64,000 bases of DNA, from assembly GCF_003268005.1 (NCBI RefSeq), contig NZ_CP014213.1:186001-250000 (forward strand), in the 5' to 3' direction. This document shows, one piece after another, positions 46,573-55,697 of this stretch; position 1 is the stretch's first letter; every line of letters begins with the position of its first letter. The notes under the pieces were generated by a model that had not been told where the DNA came from, did not search any database, and worked only from the letters and a program-made list of their open reading frames with translations. The DNA comes from Methanosphaera sp. BMS. Lineage in GTDB: Archaea; Methanobacteriota; Methanobacteria; Methanobacteriales; Methanobacteriaceae. Made by a program: the position numbers and the translations under genes.

Positions 46573-48942
46573 ATGACAACCGAAACAAACAACTTAAAGA
46601 AATATGTAGATGATTTCTTTAACAATTTAACTTTATATGATGATGAACATAATGATCACCACTATAAAGACTTATTAAAAGCAAGTATAGATGTATTTTT
46701 GGACTATGAAAATGATTATAATGCATATGACGTATATGAAACATTTTTCATGATTTATCAGATAACACCCGAGGATAAATCAGAAGAACGTAAAAATACA
46801 AGTGAACTTGTCAGTGAATCTAACTCACTCTTGAAATTAGCTAACATTATGAAGGAATATGAGGAAGATACAGGGAATTTAATAGAAAAACAAAGAGATC
46901 ATTTTATACATTCCGTAAATGTATTCCTTTTAGGTTTAGCTATATATTCACAGAATCAAACATACCGGGAAATATTTGCTCATTATATAAAGAATAATTC
47001 AAATAATTACGAAAAATATTATCGACTTAAAGATGGAGTAGTATCTGATGAAGAATTTTTATATCGTTGGGGTATAGCAGCATTATTCCATGATATCGGT
47101 TACCCTGTGGAGATAATATGTAATGAGTTAACTAAATATATTGATGATGGGATTGAATCCATATCGGATAAATATGTTGTTAATACGGCTATTGACTTTA
47201 AAGACTTCAAAGAATTTAACAGTATAATTAAAGAAGATCCCAATTTTACTGTAGCTTTTAGGGAAGATTATCCTGATGCTAATTTCTTAGATTTATATAA
47301 ACCTACTGATATAATGGCTCATAAGATATCTATAGATTTAGGTATCGATGTTGATAAATTGAGTGTGAAATTAGATAAATTTATTGATGATATGTATGAA
47401 GATAATTTCATTGATCATGGATATTTTTCATCAATTTTAGTATTGAATTCATATGCTGCATTAATGCAGAAACATTATAAAGAAAAAGATAATACTCAAA
47501 AATATGATTACTTCTTTTATCCGATAGTGGATAGTGCAACAGCAATTTTATTACATAATTTCTATAGGTTTGTACTTCATAAGAAATTCAATCAATCAAA
47601 TCTTAACCCAAGTCAAAATCCAATAGCATACCTTTTGATTTTATCTGATGAGTTACAAGAATGGAATAGAAAGCCATTAGGGATTCAAAATAGGCGAAAA
47701 TCATATGTTTATGAGATGAAAATTGAGATAACTAATGAAAAATTTGATATAGATTATATTATTAAAAATGGTTCTGTAGGTTTAGGTTTTAAAGAAGATA
47801 AAGAAAAACTTCTTAAAGAATTATTGAATATTAATGCAATATTTTCTAGAGGATTTAATGTATATATTGATGTTGAATTGGATTTAGATAGTCCTATGGA
47901 AAAAATCATACCATCTGAAACAGAAACACCAAACGTATTGCTTAGGCATATTGAAAAAATAGCCGAACAAATACATAATAATTATAAAAAACAGGAAGAA
48001 GAAAATGGTAATTTGGATGTTATGGATTACTGTGACCTTGAACCAATGTATAAAAAGTCTAATGTTAGACAGGCAAAAAGTTATCCATATAAGTTAAATG
48101 TAATTGGTTGTGAAATTGTACCAGAATCTTCAAAGAGGGAACTTCATGAATTTTCTGTAAGTGAAATAGAAGATTTGGCTATACTGGAACATAAAGATTG
48201 GTGTGAAGAAAAAAGAAATAGTGGATGGATATCTCATCATGAAGCATTTAATCCAGATATTGTTGGTAAAGAAAATACTATTTCTCAAGGAGTATATAAT
48301 CAATTCTGTGAATTTAATAAAGAGGAAGAAGAAAGAAATAAGGATATCACACCAATAGATAAGGATGAAAAACAGCGAATTAATGTTGATTTGGTTGATT
48401 GGAATGAATTAAGTGAAAAAACTAAAGAAAAGGATAGAGAACCTATTAGACAAATGCCGAATATATTATCTTCATTAGGTTTTAAAATTGTTAAAACAAA
48501 AATCAGATTATTAACCATTGAAATGCATAAAACATTCAAAAAGTATTTCGATTCAGGTGCCCCTGATTTTGAAGATTTACGTCAAGAAACAAAATATTCT
48601 AACTATAAGCAAACAGCATTTTTAGTAAAGTTATTATCTGAAGAGGGTTATAAAATTGTTTCAGTTGATGAGAAGGGAGAAGCTGTCATAGCATTCAATG
48701 ATGATGAAATTGAAAAATTTGCTAGAAGAGAACATGAAAATTGGTATGAAGAAAAATTCAAATTAGGATGGACATTATGTCCCGATATTATAGATGTAAC
48801 TAAAAGTAAAATATGCAGTCCTAATTTAGTTCCATGGCCTGAATTGAGTTGGGAAAGAAAAGAAGCAAATAAAAATACTTTCAGAAAACTTCCGGAATTA
48901 TGTAATAAGGTAGGTTTAAAAATTATTAAAGTTAAAAAATAA
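46573..48942 (+). CDS. HD-RyR-RyR protein with an intact HD site
   Basis: This 789-residue cytosolic protein has an HD phosphohydrolase-like domain: DHFIHSVNVFLLG (His 110/113), ALFHDIGYPVE (His 173, Asp 174), then IDHGYFSSILVL, AILLHNFYR and LSDELQEWNR, giving a full set of likely metal ligands. RyR domains lie at about 525-635 (HKDWCEEKRNSGW, with an insertion of about 40 residues before NVDLVDW) and 706-788 (HENWYEEKFKLGW, SPNLVPW). The substrate is unknown; a nucleotide is a reasonable guess. I chose the ATG at 46573 with AGTGAT upstream; the ATG two codons earlier is possible. The next gene is a close paralogue. Confidence 0.87.
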   Translation: MTTETNNLKKYVDDFFNNLTLYDDEHNDHHYKDLLKASIDVFLDYENDYNAYDVYETFFMIYQITPEDKSEERKNTSELVSESNSLLKLANIMKEYEEDTGNLIEKQRDHFIHSVNVFLLGLAIYSQNQTYREIFAHYIKNNSNNYEKYYRLKDGVVSDEEFLYRWGIAALFHDIGYPVEIICNELTKYIDDGIESISDKYVVNTAIDFKDFKEFNSIIKEDPNFTVAFREDYPDANFLDLYKPTDIMAHKISIDLGIDVDKLSVKLDKFIDDMYEDNFIDHGYFSSILVLNSYAALMQKHYKEKDNTQKYDYFFYPIVDSATAILLHNFYRFVLHKKFNQSNLNPSQNPIAYLLILSDELQEWNRKPLGIQNRRKSYVYEMKIEITNEKFDIDYIIKNGSVGLGFKEDKEKLLKELLNINAIFSRGFNVYIDVELDLDSPMEKIIPSETETPNVLLRHIEKIAEQIHNNYKKQEEENGNLDVMDYCDLEPMYKKSNVRQAKSYPYKLNVIGCEIVPESSKRELHEFSVSEIEDLAILEHKDWCEEKRNSGWISHHEAFNPDIVGKENTISQGVYNQFCEFNKEEEERNKDITPIDKDEKQRINVDLVDWNELSEKTKEKDREPIRQMPNILSSLGFKIVKTKIRLLTIEMHKTFKKYFDSGAPDFEDLRQETKYSNYKQTAFLVKLLSEEGYKIVSVDEKGEAVIAFNDDEIEKFARREHENWYEEKFKLGWTLCPDIIDVTKSKICSPNLVPWPELSWERKEANKNTFRKLPELCNKVGLKIIKVKK

Positions 48943-49055
48943 ACCTATTTAACTTTTTTTTTTAAATAATTTATGTTGTTCAAATCAGTGGCAATAATAA
49001 ATTTTTCAAAAAGGATAATCATTAAATTTAATGGATAATATGGGGTAGAGATTAA

Positions 49056-51311
49056 ATGAAAGATAATGATTTGAAAAAGTATGTAGATGCTTTTTTTGAT
49101 AAATTAGTTTTATATGATGACTATTATAATGGTCATCAGTATAAAGGTCTTCTAAAGGCGGGTATTGACTTATTTTTAGAGAATGAAACAAGTTATAATG
49201 CCTATGAAATATATCAGACATTTCTAATGATTTATCAAATCACTGAAGAGGATAAATCGGATAAGGAGAAAACCAAGTTAACGACATTGGATGATGAGCC
49301 TAATACTATTCTGGACTTGGTTGAGATAATGAAGAAGTATGAGGAAAACACCGGTGACTTGATTGATAAGCAAAGGGATCACTTCATACACTCAGTAAAC
49401 GTATTTCTACTGGGTCTTGCAATATACTCACAGAATGAAAAGTATAGAAAGATATTCATGGAATACATCGTAGCTAGTCCATATACTAAGTATTATAAAA
49501 TCAAAAACATATTCAGTGATGAGGAATTCCTATACCGTTGGGGAATAGCAGCACTCTTCCATGACATAGGATATCCGGTTGAAATTATTGGAAAACAATT
49601 GAAGAAATTCCTAAATGATGGTATAAAATCAATATCTGATGATTATAAGACAGATACTGCTATAGACTTCAAGGACTTCAATGAATTTAACACTATTGTT
49701 AAAATGAAGACAGATTTCAATGATGATTATAGAAATGAATATGAAAAAGCTAAGTTCCTGGACTTGTTTAAGCCAACCGATATTATGGCCAACAAGATAG
49801 TGATTGATTTTTCCGATGTTGATATCGAGGAGTTAAAAAAACATCTGAATGATTTTGTCAATATTATGGGAGAATATGGATTTATCGACCATGGATTCTT
49901 CAGTGCAATACTTGTTCTAAATTCATATGGATATCTTGTTCAAAAGTATTCTAAAAATTTTGATTTCTTCTATTATCCAATAGTTGATAGTGCTACGGCA
50001 ATACTGCTTCATAACTATTATCGTAACGTGCTGATGAAAAAACCATTCTGTCAGGGTAATATGAATCCAACTAAAAGTCCGTTATCATATCTCTTGATAT
50101 TATGTGATGAACTTCAGGAATGGAACAGACAGCCATTTGGAGTACTTGATAAAAAACGTGGTCATATCAATGAATTGGATTTGGACATCACTGAAGATAA
50201 GTTGTCACTAAAATATATCGTACACCACGGATCCATGGGATTAGGTTTTTCTGAAGAAAAAGAGGAATTGTTAAGAAACGTATTGGACATAAAAGCTATT
50301 TTCAAGGATGATATCAGTATAACCACAGTCGTAGAACAGGATAATGTGATGCGTGAAATCATGCAATTTGAAGCACATTCACCCAATATCCTTTTAAGAA
50401 ATGTGGAGAAACTGGCAGTTGAAGCACATAACCAATACATTGAAAGTGTAAAAGCAGAATATGCTGAAGCAAAGGCAAAAGGTGAAATCTCTGATAATTT
50501 ACAAGCTAAATTTGATAGTCTCTGTGAATTCAATGATTTGAGTCCACAGCTGAAGATTGCCAATATCAGACAGGCAAGATCCATTCCAAAGAAATTAAGC
50601 ATGATTGGATGTGAAATGGCATTACCTTCTGATTCAAGAGATGAAGTCAAATCATTCTCTTCTGAAGAAATAAAGGATTTGGCTATCGTTGAACATGATG
50701 AATGGTGTGAGGAAAAACGTGGTACCGGTTGGACATATGGTGAAGTCAAGGATATCGATAACTTCATAACACCATATCTTGTTCCATGGCAGGAATTAGA
50801 ACCTGAAATTCAACAGTATGATGTCGATGCAGTAAAGAATATTCCTAACATGGTCAAGTCTATAGGACTAAAGATTGTAAGGACAAATGTGCGGTTATTA
50901 ACATTCAAGATGCATGAGTTCTATAACAAGACCCATGATGCCAAAGGCTTTGAAGAATTGCCTGAGTATATCAAGTATTCAAATTATCGTCAGGCGGACT
51001 TTTTGGTTAAGATGTTAGGAGAACTTCATTATAAAATAGTATCCAAGGATACTGATGGAGAAACCGTTGATAAGTTTGATGATGAAGTATTGGAGTATCT
51101 TGCAAGACGTGAACATGATGCATGGTACAAGCTAAGGATAAACCTCGGATGGAAATATGGTAAAAAACGGGATGATAATCTGAAGACTAATCCGAACCTA
51201 GTGCCATGGAAGGAACTTGATGATAAACATAAAAATACCAACAAGAATACATTCAGTCACCTACCACAAATGTGTGATGAGATAGGACTTAAAATTATAA
51301 AAACAAAGTAG
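49056..51311 (+). CDS. HD-RyR-RyR protein with an intact HD site
   Basis: This 751-residue paralogue of the preceding gene keeps all HD motifs: DHFIHSVNVFLLG (His 109/112), ALFHDIGYPVE (His 169, Asp 170), IDHGFFSAILVL, AILLHNYYR, LCDELQEWNR. RyR 1 (about 531-605: HDEWCEEKRGTGW, TPYLVPW) and RyR 2 (about 671-750: HDAWYKLRINLGW, NPNLVPW) are complete. It has visibly more G/C-ending codons than the upstream paralogue, so the two may have different histories. The YqhA-family membrane gene starts 48 bases after its stop, so they are cotranscribed. Confidence 0.88.
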   Translation: MKDNDLKKYVDAFFDKLVLYDDYYNGHQYKGLLKAGIDLFLENETSYNAYEIYQTFLMIYQITEEDKSDKEKTKLTTLDDEPNTILDLVEIMKKYEENTGDLIDKQRDHFIHSVNVFLLGLAIYSQNEKYRKIFMEYIVASPYTKYYKIKNIFSDEEFLYRWGIAALFHDIGYPVEIIGKQLKKFLNDGIKSISDDYKTDTAIDFKDFNEFNTIVKMKTDFNDDYRNEYEKAKFLDLFKPTDIMANKIVIDFSDVDIEELKKHLNDFVNIMGEYGFIDHGFFSAILVLNSYGYLVQKYSKNFDFFYYPIVDSATAILLHNYYRNVLMKKPFCQGNMNPTKSPLSYLLILCDELQEWNRQPFGVLDKKRGHINELDLDITEDKLSLKYIVHHGSMGLGFSEEKEELLRNVLDIKAIFKDDISITTVVEQDNVMREIMQFEAHSPNILLRNVEKLAVEAHNQYIESVKAEYAEAKAKGEISDNLQAKFDSLCEFNDLSPQLKIANIRQARSIPKKLSMIGCEMALPSDSRDEVKSFSSEEIKDLAIVEHDEWCEEKRGTGWTYGEVKDIDNFITPYLVPWQELEPEIQQYDVDAVKNIPNMVKSIGLKIVRTNVRLLTFKMHEFYNKTHDAKGFEELPEYIKYSNYRQADFLVKMLGELHYKIVSKDTDGETVDKFDDEVLEYLARREHDAWYKLRINLGWKYGKKRDDNLKTNPNLVPWKELDDKHKNTNKNTFSHLPQMCDEIGLKIIKTK

Positions 51312-51359
51312 ATTTTATGTTATGGTAACTCTTTTAATAATAGGAGGGGTGGATAGAAA

Positions 51360-51977
51360 ATGGTTGATGAGTCTGTCATGACAGATGAACAATTAGATAA
51401 AGAAAACACATCTAAATATAAATTGGAATACTTGTTTGAAAAGATTATATTCTCAAGCAGATGGTTTCTGGCACCAATATTTTTGGGATTGGTTATAGCA
51501 TTGCTGATATTGGCTGTAAAATTCATACTGTTGTTTGTGACAATGATTCCTAACTTTATAACAATGTCCTTTGAAGACTTTGCAATGTACATATTAAGTT
51601 TACTGGACTTGGCACTGCTGGGATGTCTTGTATTGCTTGTAACATTATCCGGATATGAAAATTTCGTATCCAAGCTTGATCCTGCGGAGATGAGTGATGA
51701 TAGACCTTCATGGTTAGGTAAGTTGGATTTTTCAGGATTGAAATTAAAAATCGTAAGTTCTATAGTAGCAATATCATTGGTTGAACTGCTAAGGGACTTC
51801 TTTGAGCTTGGCTCTGGTATAGATCCTACATTCGAAATGTGGAGAATAGCATTACATTTGGTATTTGTAATTTCAGGTGTACTGCTGTCATGGATGGTTT
51901 ATATCGGTGAGAAAAAAGGAAGTAAAAAAGATAAACTAGACAGTACTGAAAATCCTATAAGATATGAATATTATTAA
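51360..51977 (+). CDS. YqhA/UPF0114-family membrane protein
   Basis: This 205-residue protein matches the UPF0114 (YqhA) family: FEKIIFSSRWFLAPIFLGL, DLALLGCLVLLV, LSGYENFVSKLD, WLGKLDFSGLKLKIVSSIVAIS. It has four membrane segments (about 34-63, 80-101, 135-155, 160-185) and a basic C-terminal tail. The family's biochemical role is unknown to me. GGAGGGGTGG precedes the ATG. Being coupled to an HD-RyR-RyR gene suggests that it may be a membrane effector or channel gated by that protein, which is inference. Confidence 0.9.
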   Translation: MVDESVMTDEQLDKENTSKYKLEYLFEKIIFSSRWFLAPIFLGLVIALLILAVKFILLFVTMIPNFITMSFEDFAMYILSLLDLALLGCLVLLVTLSGYENFVSKLDPAEMSDDRPSWLGKLDFSGLKLKIVSSIVAISLVELLRDFFELGSGIDPTFEMWRIALHLVFVISGVLLSWMVYIGEKKGSKKDKLDSTENPIRYEYY

Positions 51978-52808
51978 TTCTCATTTTTTCTACTACCTTT
52001 CTATTTTTTTGAATTCATAGAACTTAATATAGTTATCGTAATATTTGAATTCTCATGTTGATGTGCATGTGATTTATTAGAAATAAATTTAAATGAATTG
52101 ATACGCATACTTTCAGTTAAATCTTCATCTAACCCACAGGAATGATTTTTTCAGCATACCGATTTATATGTAAAATAAAAAGGTTTTACTACTTGATGGT
52201 ATTTTTTTCTATGATATTGAAAAAAATATTCTAATGAAAATTGAAGAAAAGAAATGTTATTCATTAAACACGGTTACTACAAGTCTCATATCCTGTCACA
52301 AAGTCATTCTGTTTTAGGAAGTATGAGTAATTATTTTTTTCTTCTATTTTAAGTATTAATAACATATTCTGCTATAGCTTCCATTAATTATCTAATGCTA
52401 ATTATTTTATTATGAGTTCATTATCTTTTCCTTTTCATCATTACTGTGACTTTATATGGTAATTAATTATACACTAGTATTTCTTCTTATTTTCAATGTC
52501 TACAATCCATATTTCTTCACTTATTACGATTAGGATAAATTGTACAATCATAAAAATCATTTAACTATTTTTGGGTAAACTTATTAAGTTCAGTTTAAAT
52601 TATTCTACATTAAAATTTAAATTAATTAAGATAAGAATCAAATAAAATAATAAAAAGAAATTAAACACTAAAAAAAATATTAATCCATTCACCTACAAAA
52701 TTCATGAATATTTTTACGTAAAGTATTATATTTATTTAATATATATACTGTTTCATCTAAAAATAATATTAACGTTTTGTAATATATTTTGTATTGGAGG
52801 ATAGGCAT
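51978..52808. other. Long AT-rich intergenic region
   Basis: About 830 bases with no supported gene on either strand. The last 60 bases probably hold the promoter of the next gene (TATTTATTTAATATATATA-type sequence). Confidence 0.5.
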
Positions 52809-53420
52809 ATGGCAAAAAAGTACATCCTAATTGCATTGTTTATAATATTTCTGATTGTTGGAATATATTCAGCACAAAACATATTATTTAAGGAACCTGA
52901 AAACAATAATTGGACAGTTACGGGAAGTATTGTTGCAAATAATTCATCATATGTATTAACTGATTCCAATAAGCCTATTATTACTAATGATTATTATCCT
53001 GTTGTTACAACAACGGGTGAATATCTTGGTGAATATCCTGCTACATATAACGAAAAAGATGGTCCTGAGTATTATAATTATACATTGAAGTTTTCAGTAA
53101 ATTTATCCGATATAGACTGGAAAGTTGAAATAGAAGATCCTAAAAATACAGAGTTTAACGAGGAAATTATTAAACAAAATTTAACCAATGAACTTATTAA
53201 GGCTCATGAAAAAGGTTCTCTTATTTATGATGGGAAAGGTCATGTTACTATAAAAGAGGGTATATTGGCTTATACAGAAAATAGTTCTGAAAATCAATCT
53301 AGTGATGTTACAGACGATATAACTATACATTTTGATGCTGATGTAGGAAATTTTACGATTGGAGAACATCAAAAAATTGAATTTAACGTTACAATACCAA
53401 AAGAGAATTTCAACATATAG
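52809..53420 (+). CDS. Membrane-anchored extracellular protein of unknown function
   Basis: This 203-residue protein has an N-terminal hydrophobic segment (KKYILIALFIIFLIVGIYSA) that could be a signal anchor. A polar Asn-rich domain with alternating strand character follows (WTVTGSIVANNSSYVL, YNYTLKFSVNLSDIDW, ITIHFDADVGNFTIG). Several N-x-S/T sequons fit an extracellular, glycosylated protein. I do not recognise the family. The ATG at 52809 has GGAGGATAGG upstream. It stands alone between long intergenic regions. Confidence 0.78.
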   Translation: MAKKYILIALFIIFLIVGIYSAQNILFKEPENNNWTVTGSIVANNSSYVLTDSNKPIITNDYYPVVTTTGEYLGEYPATYNEKDGPEYYNYTLKFSVNLSDIDWKVEIEDPKNTEFNEEIIKQNLTNELIKAHEKGSLIYDGKGHVTIKEGILAYTENSSENQSSDVTDDITIHFDADVGNFTIGEHQKIEFNVTIPKENFNI

Positions 53421-53536
53421 CCTTTGTATCCTAATTGAAAATGAACAATAGTTTCATAACATTTAAGTGATGGATAAAACTTTAAAATATCTCTGTTTTA
53501 TTCATATTCATCATTATCTCTTTTTTTCTTATTTTT

Positions 53537-53551
53537 GAGAGTGTGCGACAA
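53537..53551 (+). repeat. Solitary end matching the MITE terminal repeat
   Basis: GAGAGTGTGCGACAA matches the left end of the three MITEs. It lies about 200 bp before the fragment of an IS1182-like transposase and is probably the left end of the parent element. Confidence 0.5.
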
Positions 53552-53732
53552 CTCTCCCAAAATGACTAATTTTTTATTACTTTAAATCTCTTTATTTTTA
53601 ATTTATTTTATTGTATATTTTTATTTTTTGATATATTTTTTATTTTGATTTATATTTGAATTATTGTTTTTGTTTTATAGGTATATTTAAATATAACCTT
53701 TTATAAACATATTATATAGAATAAGATTATTA

Positions 53733-53847
53733 ATGGTTTTGTTATTTATGGTTTTACGTGAAGATACTATTGGTCAAACATTTTTGTTACCTACAGATAT
53801 TAGGACATTGATTCCGGATGATCATGTTTGTTTTTTTATAGAGAAAA
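53733..53847 (+). pseudogene. N-terminal fragment of an IS1182-like transposase
   Basis: The fragment encodes about 38 residues containing REDTIGQTFLLPTDIRTLIPDDHV, typical of the start of IS1182/IS4-type transposases (...LP.D....IP.DH...). It is cut off by the MITE that begins at 53848. Confidence 0.6.
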
Positions 53848-53995
53848 GAGGATGTGCGACAATTATTATTGCTATATTAATGTACATATTTAACTAGACA
53901 TTCTAAACAAAAGAACAATATAATGTATAATATTATATACATGGTATTATAAAAGCATGCTAAAGAACCCTGAAACGAAATTGTTGTATGTTCTC
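53848..53995 (+). mobile_element. MITE copy 1
   Basis: 148 bp with imperfect terminal inverted repeats (left GAGGATGTGCGACAATT, right reverse complement GAGAACATACAACAATT) and an AT-rich, non-coding middle. Similar to copies 2 and 3, notably the shared right part CATGCTAAAGAACCCTGAAA. Confidence 0.7.
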
Positions 53996-54456
53996 CCTGT
54001 TGCAAAAATAAGCTACACAACACACTCCTCATAAAAAATACAAAGTTATTCTATTTCAAATACAAAAACACTTCTCAAAAACAAAATCCAAATACAAATT
54101 AATTTGCAATAGGTAAAATAGATAAAAACAGGAATCAAGTAAAATTAAAAAGAAAAATTGTCAAGTCTATTCTAGACAGATACAAACAAAATCAAATACC
54201 AAATTATACATTAAAGAAAATTCCCCTTAACAATAAATCTCAAACTGAAAAATTTTTCTGATAAAAAATATCCCCTCCCATAAGTAATGAGTAATGCTAA
54301 AAAACACAAAAAAATAATTTTTCAATTCCTATGAAAGAAATTTATTTATTCCATTTAAATAATTACATGATTATAAAATTATATATGAAATGTTTCATTT
54401 GGAGTCTACTCTTGAAGAAATGAAATTTTTTCTATTGTAAATTTATGGTGATTAAA
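53996..54456. other. Intergenic region after MITE copy 1
   Basis: 461 AT-rich bases without a recognisable gene. The end carries the promoter and GGTGA site of the next gene. Confidence 0.5.
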
Positions 54457-54917
54457 ATGAAGATGAATAAAATAATAATAATTATTTGTGTATTATTATC
54501 TTTAATTGGCTCATTAACAATTATTAATGCTGAAAATAATGAAATTCCAACAGTTGAAGATGACACACTACATTTCACGATGTAAAATTCAATATTCTCC
54601 CAGGATATGAAGTGGTGGAAAACGATCCCTTAAATAAAGAAAATCAAACTAATGATAGTATTACACAAGATACTTGTATCTTAAGTGATGACAACCACAA
54701 AATATGCATTTATATAAAATATAATAATACTGGTGGTAATCTTACAGAAGACAATCTTCTTTTTCTAGAAAATGCAGAAAATAAAACAATAAATGGCGTT
54801 GAAGGTTATTTGTCTAATGTACATGGAACTCTAATGTTCTCTTATTTATACAAAGGTAAAGTTGTTACAATAACAGGGGATGAAGATACTTTAAGTCAAA
54901 TGATAATTAAACAATAA
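54457..54917 (+). pseudogene. Small secreted protein gene with one frameshift
   Basis: The ATG at 54457 follows GGTGATTAAA. It starts a signal peptide (MNKIIIIICVLLSLIGSLTIINA) and a short acidic part that ends at a TAA after HFTM (about 54585). The protein continues in another frame as DVKFNILPGYEVVEN and runs to 54917. One missing base near 54580 would join them into a protein of about 153 residues with the 'F-x-I-P-x-G/E-Y' motif of small secreted methanogen proteins. It is a pseudogene, a sequencing error or a phase-variable gene. Confidence 0.6.
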
Positions 54918-54962
54918 TAAAAAAAATAAATTAATTAGATACTAAGAAAAAAGGTGATGAAA

Positions 54963-55369
54963 GTGAATAAAAAAAATAATAATTACCTCTTTATTAGCAG
55001 TAATGTTAATTTGTTCTATGAATTCAGTTAATGCAAATTCAAATGATGCAGCAACTGTATTATTTAATTTTAATGGAATAGAATTTGACATTCCTGATGA
55101 ATATGAACTTATGTCTGGTAATAAAAACTGAAGCAATCTTCTCTGATGGTGATGAAAATATAATTATTTCAATGGATGATAATAGTGAAGTTTACGATAA
55201 TGTACGTTTAGTTGATGAAATAAATACAACTATTGCAGGTAAAGAAGGATATATAAGTGATATACAAAACAATAATGGAAAACTATTCAGATATTCTGAA
55301 GGAAGTAAATATATTCTAATTTCAGCAAAAAATGAATCACTCATTGAATATATAATCGATTGTGAATAA
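54963..55369 (+). pseudogene. Small secreted protein gene with two A-run frameshifts
   Basis: This paralogue of the preceding gene has a GTG start after AAGGTGA. The signal peptide (IITSLLAVMLICSMNSVNA) is in frame only if the A8 run at 54969-54976 has seven A. The rest (TEAIFSDGDENIIISMDD) joins only if the A5 run at 55123-55127 has four A. Both breaks are one extra A in an A run. The body keeps the family motif FDIPDEYELMSG and a C-terminal strand-rich half. Confidence 0.55.
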
Positions 55370-55423
55370 AATGTAAAATATTTATTTACCATCAGTTATG
55401 AGGATATTTGATAAATGTATTAT

Positions 55424-55573
55424 GGGGGTGTGCAACAATTTTTTTTGCTATATGAATTTTATATATTTTCATATTATATATTAAACATAATATCAATTAT
55501 ATTTGATGATTATGAACATAGTTATAAGAAAATCTAGCTAAAAAACCTCTAAAAGGAATTGTTGCATGTTCTC
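55424..55573 (+). mobile_element. MITE copy 2
   Basis: 150 bp with ends GGGGGTGTGCAACAATT and (reverse complement of right end) GAGAACATGCAACAATT; an ATTAT direct repeat flanks it. The middle is more diverged than in copies 1 and 3. Confidence 0.65.
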
Positions 55574-55697
55574 ATTATTATTTCTAAATAATTAGTCATT
55601 ATTTGGTGTTTCAAAAGGTAAAAACTTGAAAGTATATATATTAGTCCTACCTTTAAAACACCCTCATTATAAATTAAATAAGTTGGAGGAAGACTAC

